A stretch of 64,000 bases of DNA from Providencia rustigianii DSM 4541. Its GTDB lineage: Bacteria > Pseudomonadota > Gammaproteobacteria > Enterobacterales > Enterobacteriaceae. Position 1 is the first letter of the stretch, and each line of letters begins with the position of its first letter. This document shows positions 45,663 through 58,060 of the stretch, in pieces. The notes below the pieces were generated by a model. It did no database searches and was not told the DNA's origin. It saw only the letters and a program-made list of their open reading frames with translations. The translations under genes and the position numbers were made by a program. The stretch is from contig NZ_GG703817.1 in the NCBI RefSeq assembly GCF_000156395.1, forward strand, positions 505,409-569,408, read 5' to 3'.

Positions 45663-46406
45663 TTACAGTTGCTCAGCAACTTCATCAGAGATATCACCGT
45701 TATGATAAACTTCTTGGACGTCGTCTGAATCTTCTAACATGTCGATCAGGCGCATTAATTTTGGTGCCGTTTCAACATCAAGTTCTGCCGTAATCGATGG
45801 GATCATAGAAACTTCAGCGGCTTCGCTAGTGAAACCAGCAGCATCTAATGCATCTTTAACAGCACCGAACGTTTCAAAAGTGGTGTAAACATCAATTGCA
45901 CCATCATCATACGTTTCAACGTCGTCAGCACCAGCTTCAAGTGCTGCTTCCATCAGCGCATCTTCATCAACACCCGGTGCGTAAGTGATAACACCACGCT
46001 TGGTGAACAGATAAGAAACGGAACCATCAGTCCCCAAGTTACCACCTGTTTTGGTGAAGGCATGACGCACTTCAGATACAGTACGGTTACGGTTGTCACT
46101 TAAACATTCAACCATCACGGCGGTGCCGCCTGGACCGTAACCCTCATAAATGATGGTTTCCATATTATCGTTGTCATCATTACCCACACCACGCGCGATA
46201 GCACGGTTTAAAGTGTCGCGAGTCATGTTGTTAGATAATGCTTTATCGATAGCAGCACGCAAACGAGGGTTAGTTGCAGGGTCTCCGCCGCCTAAACGCG
46301 CAGCAGTAACCAGCTCACGAATAATTTTAGTGAAAATTTTACCGCGTTTAGCATCTTGTGCCGCTTTACGGTGTTTGGTGTTGGCCCATTTACTATGACC
46401 TGCCAT
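45663..46406 (-). CDS. yebC: YebC/TACO1-family translation and transcription factor
   Basis: This 247-residue protein belongs to the YebC family, linked to translation of difficult proline stretches and, in some members, to transcription control. The N-terminus [22 protein letters not shown] is fully typical (quoted in two halves: [11 protein letters not shown] and [11 protein letters not shown]). [20 protein letters not shown] (near 105-124) is also diagnostic. The C-terminal half is acidic. Order aspS-nudB-yebC-ruvC matches E. coli. Confidence 0.97.
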   Translation of the reverse strand: MAGHSKWANTKHRKAAQDAKRGKIFTKIIRELVTAARLGGGDPATNPRLRAAIDKALSNNMTRDTLNRAIARGVGNDDNDNMETIIYEGYGPGGTAVMVECLSDNRNRTVSEVRHAFTKTGGNLGTDGSVSYLFTKRGVITYAPGVDEDALMEAALEAGADDVETYDDGAIDVYTTFETFGAVKDALDAAGFTSEAAEVSMIPSITAELDVETAPKLMRLIDMLEDSDDVQEVYHNGDISDEVAEQL

Positions 46407-46435
46407 GAAATATCTCCAAAAACGTCAATAAATAA

Positions 46436-46867
46436 TTAAACAGCAAATTCTAGAATAGCCTGGCTGTTGCTCCACGACTTCGTCAAATCAGCCGCTTGCT
46501 GCGGCGATAACCAACGAAATTCAGTGTGTTCAGTCAGCAATGGCGTTTGTTCATCAGTGAGCACCAATTTAAACCAGTGCTCTGTACAATGAGTCACATC
46601 GGGTGCATAACGATGCCTGAAATGCGGGAAAATTTCAAAAATGATACTTTTCGTCAAATCATGTAACTGATTCGGTTGCGGGTCAAAACCCGTCTCTTCT
46701 TTAATTTCGCGAAGCGCTGTATCAAAAGTATTTTCATTAACTTCCTGACTTCCGGTAACTGATTGCCAAAAGTCAGGGTCGTCTTTACGCCGCATCATAA
46801 GCACCCGCCCACTATTTTCAGCCACAATAATGACTAACACAGATTCTGGGCGCTTATAATTTTTCAT
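46436..46867 (-). CDS. nudB: Dihydroneopterin triphosphate diphosphatase NudB
   Basis: NudB is a Nudix hydrolase that removes pyrophosphate from dihydroneopterin triphosphate, the committing step of folate synthesis. The 143-residue protein has the Nudix box with REIKEETGF (near 50-58) and the upstream Gly/Glu of GSQEVNEN. It is joined to aspS by a TAATG stop-start overlap, so translation is coupled. Confidence 0.95.
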   Translation of the reverse strand: MKNYKRPESVLVIIVAENSGRVLMMRRKDDPDFWQSVTGSQEVNENTFDTALREIKEETGFDPQPNQLHDLTKSIIFEIFPHFRHRYAPDVTHCTEHWFKLVLTDEQTPLLTEHTEFRWLSPQQAADLTKSWSNSQAILEFAV

Positions 46868-48636
46868 TACTCTTCTTCTTTCGCCACAACAGCGATAGCC
46901 AGTTCAGTTAATGAATCAGGATTTGCATGACTTGGTGCATTGGTCATTAAACATGCCGCAGCGGTTGTTTTAGGGAATGCAATAACATCACGGATGTTAT
47001 CTGTTCCTGTTAACAACATAACTAAGCGGTCAAGACCGAATGCTAAACCAGCATGTGGCGGTGTACCATATTTCAGAGCATCTAACAGGAAGCCGAACTT
47101 CTCACGTTGTTCTTCTTCAGTAATACCTAAAATCCCAAAGACAGTTTGCTGCATTTCACCACGGTGAATACGTACAGATCCCCCACCGACTTCATAACCA
47201 TTGATTACCATATCATAGGCATTTGCCACTGCATCTTCTGGATTTTTTGCCAGATCTTCAGGTGATAAATCTTTTGGTGAAGTGAATGGGTGGTGCATTG
47301 CGGTTAAGCCGCCTTCACCGTTTTCTTCAAACATTGGGAAATCGATAACCCACAGAGGCTGCCAGCTATTCAAGTTGGTCAGTTCGAAATCACGACCAAC
47401 TTTCAAGCGGAGTGCACCCATTGAGTCAGTCACCACATTTTTCGCACCGGCACCAAACAGAATGATATCGCCATCAACGGCACCTGTACGCTCCAGCAAT
47501 TGCTCAATAACGTCTAAGCTAAGGAACTTAGCAACTGGGCTTTGAATACCTTCTAAACCTTTCGCACGCTCGTTAACTTTCATCCACGCTAAGCCTTTCG
47601 CGCCGTAGATGCCAACAAAGCTACCGTATTCATCAATTTGTTTACGGGTCATTGCAGCACCGCCCGGCACTTTCAGGGCAGCAACACGACCTTTAGGATC
47701 ATTAGCTGGACCAGAGAACACGGCGAACTCGACATTTTTCACGATATCCGCAACATCAACCAGTTCCATTGGGTTACGCAGGTCAGGTTTATCTGAACCG
47801 TAACGGCGCATTGCTTCAGCAAAGGTCATGATTGGGAAGTTGCCTAGATCTACACCTTTCACTTCAAGCCACAAATTGCGGATCATGCGCTCCATCACTT
47901 CGCGAACTTGTTCCGCGCTCATGAATGAAGTTTCCACATCGATCTGGGTGAATTCAGGTTGGCGGTCAGCACGTAAATCTTCATCTCGGAAGCATTTTAC
48001 GATTTGATAATAACGGTCAACACCCGACATCATCAGCAACTGTTTGAACAGCTGTGGTGATTGTGGCAGCGCATAAAATTTACCTTTATGCACACGGCTT
48101 GGTACTAAGTAGTCACGAGCACCTTCTGGTGTCGCTTTAGTCAGCATTGGCGTTTCAACATCCAGGAAACCTTCGTTGTCCATAAAGTTACGAACAAAAC
48201 TGGTGATTTTCGCACGAGTACGCAGCCGTTCAGACATGTCAGGACGACGTAAATCTAAATAGCGATATTTTAAACGACGCTCTTCCGTATTGGTTTGGTT
48301 GCTATCTAACGGCAGAGGTTCGGATTTGTTAAAGACAAACAGATCTTCAGCAAAGACTTCAATTTCACCCGTCGCCATATCTTTATTTTTCTGGCTATCT
48401 GGGCGAGCGCGTACAGTACCTGTGATTTGGATACAGAACTCATTACGCAGTTCTGAAGCTTTTTCAAATATGTCTTTACGCTCTGGATCGAAGAAAACCT
48501 GAACGATACCTTCACGGTCACGCATATCGATAAAAATCAAACCACCCAAGTCACGACGGCGGTTTACCCATCCACAAAGAGTGACCTTCTGGCCTTCATG
48601 AGCAATGTTTAACTGCCCACAATAATTAGTACGCAT
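46867..48636 (-). CDS. aspS: Aspartyl-tRNA synthetase
   Basis: AspRS charges tRNA-Asp. The 589-residue protein is the bacterial type: an N-terminal OB-fold anticodon domain (about 1-105, with [20 protein letters not shown]), class II motifs (motif 2 [18 protein letters not shown] near 216-233; motif 3 [13 protein letters not shown] near 530-542), and the inserted GAD domain in between. Length is close to E. coli (590). It is the first gene of the aspS-nudB-yebC set. Confidence 0.98.
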   Translation of the reverse strand: MRTNYCGQLNIAHEGQKVTLCGWVNRRRDLGGLIFIDMRDREGIVQVFFDPERKDIFEKASELRNEFCIQITGTVRARPDSQKNKDMATGEIEVFAEDLFVFNKSEPLPLDSNQTNTEERRLKYRYLDLRRPDMSERLRTRAKITSFVRNFMDNEGFLDVETPMLTKATPEGARDYLVPSRVHKGKFYALPQSPQLFKQLLMMSGVDRYYQIVKCFRDEDLRADRQPEFTQIDVETSFMSAEQVREVMERMIRNLWLEVKGVDLGNFPIMTFAEAMRRYGSDKPDLRNPMELVDVADIVKNVEFAVFSGPANDPKGRVAALKVPGGAAMTRKQIDEYGSFVGIYGAKGLAWMKVNERAKGLEGIQSPVAKFLSLDVIEQLLERTGAVDGDIILFGAGAKNVVTDSMGALRLKVGRDFELTNLNSWQPLWVIDFPMFEENGEGGLTAMHHPFTSPKDLSPEDLAKNPEDAVANAYDMVINGYEVGGGSVRIHRGEMQQTVFGILGITEEEQREKFGFLLDALKYGTPPHAGLAFGLDRLVMLLTGTDNIRDVIAFPKTTAAACLMTNAPSHANPDSLTELAIAVVAKEEE

Positions 48637-48942
48637 ACAATATCCTTTTTACTCAGCTTGTTGTGCTTTTGCTTGCTGCGGGAATTTGGCATTTTGCTGA
48701 ACATTTAGCTGAAAATTCAGAATGTCAAAAAAGGCAGGCATTATACAGGAAATTCTGCTAGACAAACAGTTGGCTATGTAGCTTAACCGCGAAAATGATC
48801 CAATAAAATAGGCCACATCAATTTTTATTATCAAATTTTAATGATTATTAAATTATTATCCTCTTTCGGAGTTATTACCCTGTCCTCTTTGCTATAATTA
48901 TTCCGATTCAGACATTTATCGCCTGAAACCAAAGGAAATTAT
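48637..48942. other. Divergent promoter region of aspS and a DUF4377 lipoprotein gene
   Basis: This 306-bp gap must carry both promoters. A TATAAT at 48893-48898 is a fair -10 for the plus-strand gene. No small gene or RNA was recognised. Confidence 0.5.
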
Positions 48943-49278
48943 ATGAAAAAACTGCTACTCGCGTCATCGGTCATCTTTCTGCTTGCAGGATGCCAAACTG
49001 GAGCCTCAACCAACACAATGAAGCCTACTACCAACAATAAAACATTTTATGTGGACTCATCTCTTGCTGATTGTGTCGGCGTTGCACCAATGAAATGCAT
49101 GAAAGTGAAAGAAAAACCTGCTGATGATTGGCAATATTTTTATGGTTCTATTCAAGGTTTCACTTATGAACCAGGCTATAATTACGTCCTAGAAGTTCAA
49201 CAGTTTGATGTACCAAACCCTCCCGCAGATGCCCCTAGCGTTCGCTATGAATTGGTCAAAATCATCGAGAAAAAATAG
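48943..49278 (+). CDS. DUF4377 lipoprotein
   Basis: This 111-residue lipoprotein has a signal peptide ending in LLAGC (Cys17). The mature part carries the DUF4377-like block around DCVGVAPMKCMKVKEKPADD, WQYFYGSIQGFTYEPGY and NYVLEVQQFDVPNPP; DUF4377 has no assigned function. Two Cys in the block (near 44 and 52) may form a disulfide. An AAAGGA ribosome site precedes the ATG. It is alone between aspS and a Nudix gene. Confidence 0.82.
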   Translation: MKKLLLASSVIFLLAGCQTGASTNTMKPTTNNKTFYVDSSLADCVGVAPMKCMKVKEKPADDWQYFYGSIQGFTYEPGYNYVLEVQQFDVPNPPADAPSVRYELVKIIEKK

Positions 49279-49333
49279 TCTATAAGCAGGTGTTCAGCAC
49301 CTGCTCTTTTACGACCATCGCAAGGTATTGATT

Positions 49334-49729
49334 ATGAGCGCTAAAATTATTGATAAATTAGGATTGATTACGCTATCTGGCGGTAAAGTTGCTATGGTGC
49401 GGTCTCACAATAAAACCCTGTTTTATATTCCGGGCGGTAAACGTGAGCAAAATGAAACCGACCAACAGGCACTTTGTCGTGAAATTGATGAAGAATTGAC
49501 GCTGGCATTACTCCCTGAAACATTACGTTTTTATGGCGAATTCACTGGGCTAGCCGATGGTAAGCAAGATGGCACTCAAGTGCGTATTCGTTGCTATTTT
49601 GCCGACTATCAAGGTGCTCCTCAGCCCGCGGCTGAATTGGCTTGGTTAGGAACTCAAGATTTTTCACGCTGTTCATCAACAGCGGTAACCATTTTAACGC
49701 AGTTAAAGAACGATGGTTTGATTGAATAA
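49334..49729 (+). CDS. Nudix hydrolase
   Basis: This 131-residue protein has a complete Nudix box, G-x5-E-x7-REIDEEL, beginning in GGKREQNETD (near 36-56). It would hydrolyse a nucleoside diphosphate linked to another group; the substrate is not predictable. I chose the ATG at 49334 with AAGG upstream over the TTG at 49328. It is followed at distance by yecN. Confidence 0.88.
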   Translation: MSAKIIDKLGLITLSGGKVAMVRSHNKTLFYIPGGKREQNETDQQALCREIDEELTLALLPETLRFYGEFTGLADGKQDGTQVRIRCYFADYQGAPQPAAELAWLGTQDFSRCSSTAVTILTQLKNDGLIE

Positions 49730-49879
49730 TTCGCTGATAAACAATAAGCAAATACATATTTTCATTTGTAGATTTACCTATTAGGTTTTAGAATTTAAGA
49801 AATGTCATTTATATCCATTACGATAACCGACATGTTCAGTCATTTTCACTTTTTGAAATGTTTGAGGATGGTGTAAAAA

Positions 49880-52093
<2,214 letters not shown>

Positions 52094-52132
52094 GATTTAT
52101 ATCGTGACAGTTTTTGTAAACCGTGATGCCAT

Positions 52133-52175
52133 AAAGCGGCCAAGTAATGATAGTCAATGCTTAGCCGCTTTGATA
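52133..52175 (+). terminator. Terminator after cmoB
   Basis: AAAGCGGCCAAG (52133-52144) pairs, with one mismatch, with CTTAGCCGCTTT (52160-52171). It is between convergent genes. Confidence 0.7.
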
Positions 52176-52182
52176 AATAAAC

Positions 52183-52503
52183 TTAGAAATTAACTTCTAT
52201 ATCAATCCTGTCGACACAAGTTTGAGTTTGGCTATGATTAGCCGCGGTATGCCATTCACCATCTCTCAATGTAACTTCTGATAATCCATCAATTTGAATA
52301 CAGCGCCAATTACTTGATGACCCTGGAATTATAACTCCTGAACTGCTATACCCACCGAACTGGTAAAAAAGAGCTTGTTCTCGACCATTTTTACTACCTA
52401 AAACGTGCGGGCACATTTCCCTTAGATGGCCTTTATACATAGCAATAATTTGCTTTTTATTTTTAATTGCCTCTGCTATTAAATCATAGTTACTAGACAT
52501 CAT
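52183..52503 (-). CDS. Small WYL-like domain protein
   Basis: This 106-residue protein appears to be a stand-alone WYL-like SH3-type beta barrel: IAEAIKNKKQIIAMYKGHLREMCPH (in two halves) then RCIQIDGLSEVTL, the order seen in WYL domains, but without any helix-turn-helix. Conserved aromatic and Arg positions suggest ligand binding, with function unknown. It starts at one of two adjacent ATGs behind GAGG. It sits alone between cmoB and cutC, a position not seen in E. coli. Confidence 0.6.
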   Translation of the reverse strand: MMSSNYDLIAEAIKNKKQIIAMYKGHLREMCPHVLGSKNGREQALFYQFGGYSSSGVIIPGSSSNWRCIQIDGLSEVTLRDGEWHTAANHSQTQTCVDRIDIEVNF

Positions 52504-52694
52504 TACCTCATTATATGGTTAATCAAACTATGACTATGAAGTCTGACCATTTAAATACAACTATATCGCCTTGTAATCGTGACCTAACTCTCATATAGAA
52601 CACCCACCTTCATATGAAGCAAGTAAAAACCTACTATTAAATAGAATATTTTAATCCATCGTAAATTCATCCAATTTTATTCTGAATTTACCCT

Positions 52695-53456
52695 TTAAGC
52701 TGATATTTTTTCTGTAATTGAAATAAAGCCTTTCATCGCTTCAACCGTCAACCCATCCACACAATAATGCGTAAACTCATCACTTTCACTATTTGATGCC
52801 ATTGTGACACCTACTTTGCGGTAGTTCATACTCGATGGTACGGTTTTTCCTGCCGAGCTATGTACTTCGGTTAAACCAATCTCCATAAACTTGGTCAAAT
52901 TCGCTAAGCGAACCCCTGCTCCAGCCATAATAATGGGACCATTAATTTCACGGCTTTTTTCATGCAACTCTTTCAATAGTGGTAAACCCAATTCAGCGCT
53001 TTGCTGCTGACCTGACGTTAAAATACGTGCAACGCCCAAGTTTTTCAGTTGCTCTAATGCGAGTAACGGATTAATGCACATATCAAATGCACGATGGAAC
53101 GTGATTTCCATGCCCTCAGCAATTTCCATGAGGATCTGCATCCTTCCGATATCAATACGCCCTTCAGGGTCTAGCAATCCGATCACCGCACCGGGAAACC
53201 CCATCTGCTTGATCATCAGCAAATCTTCGCGAATTGCATCGAACTCGCTCATGTTATAGCAAAAATCCCCGCCACGAGGACGGATGATCGGGTGAACTGG
53301 AATATGCAATTTTTCTCTAGCCAGTTTTAAATATCCATAACTCGGCGTGAGCCCGCCATCTGCGGCTCCAGAGCAAAGTTCAATACGGTCAGCACCATAT
53401 TCTTGAGCCACTTGTGCGCACTCTATTCCAAAACAGCAAATTTCCAGTTTTGCCAT
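52695..53456 (-). CDS. cutC: CutC family protein
   Basis: CutC is a TIM-barrel protein historically linked to copper homeostasis, though the role in enterobacteria is disputed. The 253-residue protein begins [14 protein letters not shown], with [10 protein letters not shown] (near 25) and the motif [14 protein letters not shown] (near 55-68). The ATG at 53456 is preceded by a strong GGAGGT site; an in-frame ATG 12 nt upstream is the alternative. Order cmoB-cutC-yecM-argS resembles E. coli. Confidence 0.94.
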   Translation of the reverse strand: MAKLEICCFGIECAQVAQEYGADRIELCSGAADGGLTPSYGYLKLAREKLHIPVHPIIRPRGGDFCYNMSEFDAIREDLLMIKQMGFPGAVIGLLDPEGRIDIGRMQILMEIAEGMEITFHRAFDMCINPLLALEQLKNLGVARILTSGQQQSAELGLPLLKELHEKSREINGPIIMAGAGVRLANLTKFMEIGLTEVHSSAGKTVPSSMNYRKVGVTMASNSESDEFTHYCVDGLTVEAMKGFISITEKISA

Positions 53457-53638
53457 GAAGACCTCCAAAATGTGGTAAGGATCACTTCCTTAAAAATACC
53501 CAATAATGTCACTACAAAAAATAACTCTACGATTAACGATTCAGCTAATATGCCACTTTTTGTTAAATGTTATCTGCGCAACATCACACCGTAGGTGAGT
53601 TAACGAAAAGTAATTATCAATAACGTTAATTCCATCAC

Positions 53639-54193
53639 TTATTTTTCGCTTTCAACGATGTTTCTAAGGGAAAATGGGTGATATTTGATAGTAATTAGGT
53701 TATTTGTCACTGCTAATGTAGGATTAGGTAGTCTTTCTTGCTGACCTTTAGGCTGGCTGACTTTACAATAATAGCCTTCTGGCAAAGGTTCCGGCAGTAG
53801 AGATCGCGCTGTTTTTTCTAACACTTCCGGCTCAACCTCAATCACCATTTCGATATGCTCCCAACTCTCTTGGGGATAGATTTTATCCTTTGGAAATGGT
53901 AACTCGATAATAAAAACATCCTGCCCCACCACTTGAATTGGCTTTTTCAAATCATATAAACGGATTGGGCGCCCATTGATAAGATTATCCGAAAGTAACT
54001 CTGCGCATTGCAAGAGCCCTTCATGCCAACGTTCTGCGGTTGCAATGTGGTGACAACGTACGGAAATATGATCGATGCAATAATCGGCTAAAGAGAGATT
54101 TAACGCTTGAGCCATACTGGTTAGCTTGCGTTCAAAATGTGGAAGGTCCTGCTGAAGATCTTGCAACTGGGGAATTTTATCGAAATCTAACAT
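53639..54193 (-). CDS. yecM: VOC-superfamily protein YecM
   Basis: This 184-residue protein matches YecM, a metal-binding fold of the vicinal-oxygen-chelate superfamily with unknown function. Potential metal ligands are in DYCIDHISVRCH (near 37-48) and WEHIEMVIEVEPE (near 110-122). It is divergent from argS, as in E. coli. Confidence 0.92.
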   Translation of the reverse strand: MLDFDKIPQLQDLQQDLPHFERKLTSMAQALNLSLADYCIDHISVRCHHIATAERWHEGLLQCAELLSDNLINGRPIRLYDLKKPIQVVGQDVFIIELPFPKDKIYPQESWEHIEMVIEVEPEVLEKTARSLLPEPLPEGYYCKVSQPKGQQERLPNPTLAVTNNLITIKYHPFSLRNIVESEK

Positions 54194-54392
54194 TAAAAAT
54201 TACTCTGCCAAAATCATTTGTCTCATTAAGAACAAGTGAAATGATAATAATAAAAGAAAACAAACTCCCCCGACTGTAGCACGACTCCCCCAAAATATGG
54301 TATAAAACCAGCCGATTTTTCTCTTCCACCTTTTAGTTCAGCGCATGTGATGGCACAATGTGGTAACTATGTTCGTTATTTAAGGTAATCCG

Positions 54393-56123
54393 GTGAATAT
54401 TCAGGCTATTCTTTCAGATAAAGTGAGTGCTGCAATGCTAGCAGCGGGAGCTCCAGAAGGCTGTGATGCCCTTGTGCGTCAATCAGCTAAAGCGCAATTC
54501 GGTGACTATCAGGCCAATGGTGTGATGGGCGCAGCGAAAAAAATGGGTATGCCTCCCCGACAACTGGCCGAGCAAATTGTTAGCCATTTAGATCTTGAAG
54601 GTATTGCAACGAAAGTTGAAATCGCCGGTCCCGGTTTCATCAATATTTTTATCGACCCGACTTGGGTTGCTACTTATGCAGAACAAGCGTTGACCAGTGA
54701 TCGTCTAGGTATCGCGCCAGTTAAGCCAGAAACTATCGTCATTGATTACTCTGCACCGAACGTTGCAAAACAGATGCATGTCGGCCACCTACGCTCGACC
54801 ATTATTGGTGATGCTGCCGCACGTACCCAAGAGTTTTTAGGCCATAAAGTTATCCGTGCTAACCACGTTGGTGACTGGGGTACGCAGTTCGGTATGCTGA
54901 TTGCTTACCTAGAGAAAGTCCAGAATGAAGATGCTAGCGATATGGCACTGGCTGATCTCGAAGCGTTCTACCGTGAAGCAAAAAAACATTATGATGAAGA
55001 TGAAGATTTCGCCGTCCGCGCTCGCGGCTATGTAGTGAAATTACAATCTGGTGATGAATACTGCCGTAAAATGTGGCGTAAATTGGTCGACATCACCATG
55101 CAACAAAACCAAGAAACTTATCACCGCTTAAATGTCACATTAACTGAAGATGATGTGATGGGTGAAAGCCTGTATAACAGCATGCTACCGGGAATTGTTG
55201 CTGATCTTAAAGCGAAAGGTTTAGCCGTTGAAAGTGAAGGTGCTACCGTTGTTTTCCTTGATGAATTTAAAAACAAGGAAGGCGAACCGATGGGAGTTAT
55301 CGTCCAGAAAAAAGATGGCGGTTACCTTTATACCACAACGGATATTGCCTGCGCTAAATACCGTTATGAAACGCTGCATGCGGATCGTTCCCTGTATTAT
55401 ATCGACTCCCGCCAGCATCAACATTTAATGCAAGCTTGGACCATCGTCCGTAAAGCCGGTTACATCCCAGAATCAATGGCGCTTGAGCACCATATGTTTG
55501 GCATGATGTTAGGTAAAGATGGCAAACCATTCAAAACGCGTTCTGGTGGTACTGTTCGTCTGTCTGATTTGTTGGATGAAGCAGTTGAACGAGCGCAAAC
55601 ACTGATCCGCGAAAAGAATCCTGACATGCCAGAAGATGAATTATTGAATCTGGCGAATGTCGTTGGGATTGGTGCAGTGAAGTATGCGGATCTGTCTAAA
55701 AACCGGACGACAGACTATATTTTCGATTGGGATAATATGCTCGCCTTTGAAGGTAACACTGCACCGTATATGCAATATGCCTATACCCGCGTTGCCTCCA
55801 TCTTCAAAAAAGCGAATATTACTGAAGCAGATTTAACCCTGCCAATCGTTCTTGAAGCACCACACGAAATCGTGCTAGCAACCCGTTTAATGCAGTTTGA
55901 AGAAACTATTCTAACCGTAGCCCGTGATGGTACCCCACATGTAATGTGTGCTTACCTATATGACTTAGCTGGTCTATTCTCTAGCTTCTATGAACATTGC
56001 CCTATTCTGTCCGCAGATAATGATGCTCAGCGCCAAAGCCGCCTGAAACTAGCATTACTGACACAGAAAACTTTAAAAGTAGGTTTGGATACGTTAGGTA
56101 TCGAAACAGTCGAAAGAATGTAA
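54393..56123 (+). CDS. argS: Arginyl-tRNA synthetase
   Basis: ArgRS charges tRNA-Arg and needs the tRNA for activation. The 576-residue class I enzyme has the N-terminal Add1 domain (about 1-110), the HIGH-type motif MHVGHLRS (near 128-135), and a DALR anticodon domain (about 455-576). The canonical KMSKS is replaced by a KPFKTR-type loop, as in E. coli ArgRS. Translation starts at GTG (54393) with AAGG upstream. Confidence 0.98.
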   Translation: MNIQAILSDKVSAAMLAAGAPEGCDALVRQSAKAQFGDYQANGVMGAAKKMGMPPRQLAEQIVSHLDLEGIATKVEIAGPGFINIFIDPTWVATYAEQALTSDRLGIAPVKPETIVIDYSAPNVAKQMHVGHLRSTIIGDAAARTQEFLGHKVIRANHVGDWGTQFGMLIAYLEKVQNEDASDMALADLEAFYREAKKHYDEDEDFAVRARGYVVKLQSGDEYCRKMWRKLVDITMQQNQETYHRLNVTLTEDDVMGESLYNSMLPGIVADLKAKGLAVESEGATVVFLDEFKNKEGEPMGVIVQKKDGGYLYTTTDIACAKYRYETLHADRSLYYIDSRQHQHLMQAWTIVRKAGYIPESMALEHHMFGMMLGKDGKPFKTRSGGTVRLSDLLDEAVERAQTLIREKNPDMPEDELLNLANVVGIGAVKYADLSKNRTTDYIFDWDNMLAFEGNTAPYMQYAYTRVASIFKKANITEADLTLPIVLEAPHEIVLATRLMQFEETILTVARDGTPHVMCAYLYDLAGLFSSFYEHCPILSADNDAQRQSRLKLALLTQKTLKVGLDTLGIETVERM

Positions 56124-56150
56124 TTTTTTGCTCTTCCCATCCTACTTATT

Positions 56151-56175
56151 AGCCCACTTTTTTAGTGGGCTTTTT
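56151..56175 (+). terminator. Intrinsic terminator after argS
   Basis: AGCCCACT (56151-56158) pairs with AGTGGGCT (56164-56171) followed by TTTTT. Confidence 0.93.
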
Positions 56176-56238
56176 ACATCTGAACCCCATCCTCATGCTG
56201 CACTGTTTTGCACCATCAAGAAAAACCACGCTGTTTAT

Positions 56239-56255
56239 TGCACTAATTTGGTGAG
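56239..56255 (+). promoter_or_regulatory. NtrC-binding site upstream of glnK
   Basis: TGCACTAATTTGGTGAG matches the NtrC pattern TGCACY-N4-TGGTGCA with one or two deviations. It lies about 60-80 nt upstream of the sigma-54 -24 element, a normal enhancer distance. A related half-site pair (TGCACTGTTTTGCACC) lies at 56199-56214. Confidence 0.75.
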
Positions 56256-56316
56256 ATACATCACATAATTGACCACTTATCGCCGCTATTTCGTGCCATA
56301 ACAAGACATTAACATT

Positions 56317-56332
56317 TGGCACGCCTTTTGCT
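56317..56332 (+). promoter_or_regulatory. Sigma-54 promoter of glnK-amtB
   Basis: TGGCAC-N5-TTGCT is a perfect sigma-54 (-24/-12) core, with GG at 56318-56319 and GC at 56330-56331. Transcription should start near 56343, a few bases before the ribosome site of glnK. Confidence 0.95.
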
Positions 56333-56369
56333 TTGATCTCTTTGCCTTTACAAAAAGACAGGGGGATTT

Positions 56370-56708
56370 ATGAAGTACATTATCGCAATCATTAAGCCAT
56401 TTAAGTTAGAAGATGTTCGAGAATCACTCTCTGAGCTCGGTATTCAGGGAATGACTATCTGTGAAGTCAAAGGCTATGGTAGGCAAAAAGGTCATGCTGA
56501 ACTTTATCGAGGTGCAGAGTATGAAGTGAATTTTCTGCCTAAAGTCAAAATAGAGCTAGCCATTAGCGACGACCAACTTGAGCCCGTACTAGAGGCAATT
56601 ACCAATACAGCCGAAACAGGCAAAGTCGGCGATGGAAAATTGTTTGTGTTCGAATTATTACAAGCAGTCCGTATTCGCACTGGCGAATCTGGCGAAGACG
56701 CTCTATAA
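56370..56708 (+). CDS. glnK: Nitrogen regulatory PII protein GlnK
   Basis: GlnK is a PII signal protein. Under nitrogen excess it blocks the AmtB channel; under limitation it is uridylylated at Tyr51, visible in RGAEYEVNF. The 112-residue length is exact, with the B-loop KVGDGKLFVFEL and ATP-binding residues near 82-90. Strong sigma-54 and NtrC sites lie upstream. The ATG is preceded by AGGGGG. amtB starts 13 nt downstream. Confidence 0.97.
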   Translation: MKYIIAIIKPFKLEDVRESLSELGIQGMTICEVKGYGRQKGHAELYRGAEYEVNFLPKVKIELAISDDQLEPVLEAITNTAETGKVGDGKLFVFELLQAVRIRTGESGEDAL

Positions 56709-56721
56709 GGGAGAAAATAAC

Positions 56722-58014
56722 ATGAAACGACGATTGTTAAGTTTTGTACTCTTAGCTATTAGCAGCTTCGCGTTACCCGCATATGCCTCTGAGCTAGTCA
56801 TCGCGGATAAAGCCGATAACGCCTTTATGCTAATCTGTACCGTTTTGGTTTTCTTTATGACCATCCCCGGAATTGCCCTATTTTATGGCGGGCTATTACG
56901 TAGCAAAAACGTATTGTCATTGATTACCCAAGTGATGCTTATTTTCAGTATCGTGATCATTCTATGGCTGCTATTTGGTTATAGTTTAGCGTTCACCGCT
57001 GGCAATAAATTTTTTGGCGGTGGTTCACTGACTTTACTAAATTCGATGTCGTTAGAGGACTTATCTGGCTCGATCAGCCAATATATTCATGTCGCCTTCC
57101 AAGGTTCATTTGCGGTGATCACCGTAGCACTGATCGTGGGTGCGCTAGGTGAACGTATTCGCTTCTCTGCCTTGCTGATCTTTACGGTAATTTGGTTTAC
57201 CTTTTCCTACGTGCCTATCGCACATATGGTATGGGGCGAAGGTGGCTGGTTAGCTAATGACGGCGCTATCGACTTCGCAGGAGGAACCGTTGTCCACATC
57301 AATGCAGCCGTCGCGGCTTTGGTGGGTGCTTATCTGCTAGGCAAACGAAGCGATTATAGCCAAATAGTCTTAAAACCCCATAACTTACCGATGGTCTTTA
57401 TGGGCACTGCGGTGCTGTATGTGGGCTGGTTTGGTTTCAACGCAGGCTCAGCAGGTAGTGCCAATAATATTGCTGCACTAGCCTTGATCAATACCGTAAT
57501 TGCTACCGCGGGTGCAATATTGTCGTGGACATTCACTGAATGGGTTGTTCGTGGGAAGCCTTCTATGTTAGGTAGTTGCTCAGGCTGTATATCCGGTCTC
57601 GTCGCTATCACACCAGCAGCAGGTACGGTAGGTCCGATAGGTGCGCTTGTTATTGGCGTCGTGGGTGGAGTGGTAGGTCTGTGGGGAGTGGTAACATTAA
57701 AACGTTGGTTAAAAGCAGATGACGTTTGTGATGTTTTTGGTATTCACGGAACTTGCGGCATCATTGGCTGCCTACTAACTGGAGTCTTTACTTCTGCTTT
57801 ACTCGGCGGTCTCGGGTATAAAGAAGGCGTTACTTTACTCCATCAAGTCTCTATTCAGTTATTTAGCGTCGTGGTTACCATTATCTGGTCGGGTGTTGTG
57901 GCCTATATTGCCTTCAAATTGGCGGATAAATTGGTGGGATTACGTGTTTCCCCTGAAGAGGAATGCGATGGCTTGGATTTAACGTCCCATGGTGAAAGTG
58001 CTTATCACCAGTAG
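56722..58014 (+). CDS. amtB: Ammonium channel AmtB
   Basis: AmtB is a trimeric ammonium channel of the inner membrane. With the ATG at 56722 it has 430 residues: a signal peptide (about 1-22, ending PAYAS), eleven helices, and the twin pore histidines in GGTVVHINAAVAAL (near 168) and DVFGIHGTCGIIG (near 318). The start follows AAGGGAG with good spacing, whereas the longer open frame begins inside glnK. It is co-transcribed with glnK. Confidence 0.97.
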   Translation: MKRRLLSFVLLAISSFALPAYASELVIADKADNAFMLICTVLVFFMTIPGIALFYGGLLRSKNVLSLITQVMLIFSIVIILWLLFGYSLAFTAGNKFFGGGSLTLLNSMSLEDLSGSISQYIHVAFQGSFAVITVALIVGALGERIRFSALLIFTVIWFTFSYVPIAHMVWGEGGWLANDGAIDFAGGTVVHINAAVAALVGAYLLGKRSDYSQIVLKPHNLPMVFMGTAVLYVGWFGFNAGSAGSANNIAALALINTVIATAGAILSWTFTEWVVRGKPSMLGSCSGCISGLVAITPAAGTVGPIGALVIGVVGGVVGLWGVVTLKRWLKADDVCDVFGIHGTCGIIGCLLTGVFTSALLGGLGYKEGVTLLHQVSIQLFSVVVTIIWSGVVAYIAFKLADKLVGLRVSPEEECDGLDLTSHGESAYHQ

Positions 58015-58020
58015 TTGTCT

Positions 58021-58047
58021 ACTCCCCCTCTATTGAGGGGGGAGTTT
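58021..58047 (+). terminator. Intrinsic terminator between amtB and murJ
   Basis: ACTCCCCCTC (58021-58030) pairs with GAGGGGGGAGT (58035-58045) with one bulged G, followed by TTTGATT. It lies between convergent genes. Confidence 0.8.
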
Positions 58048-58060
58048 GATTGTTTATCAA

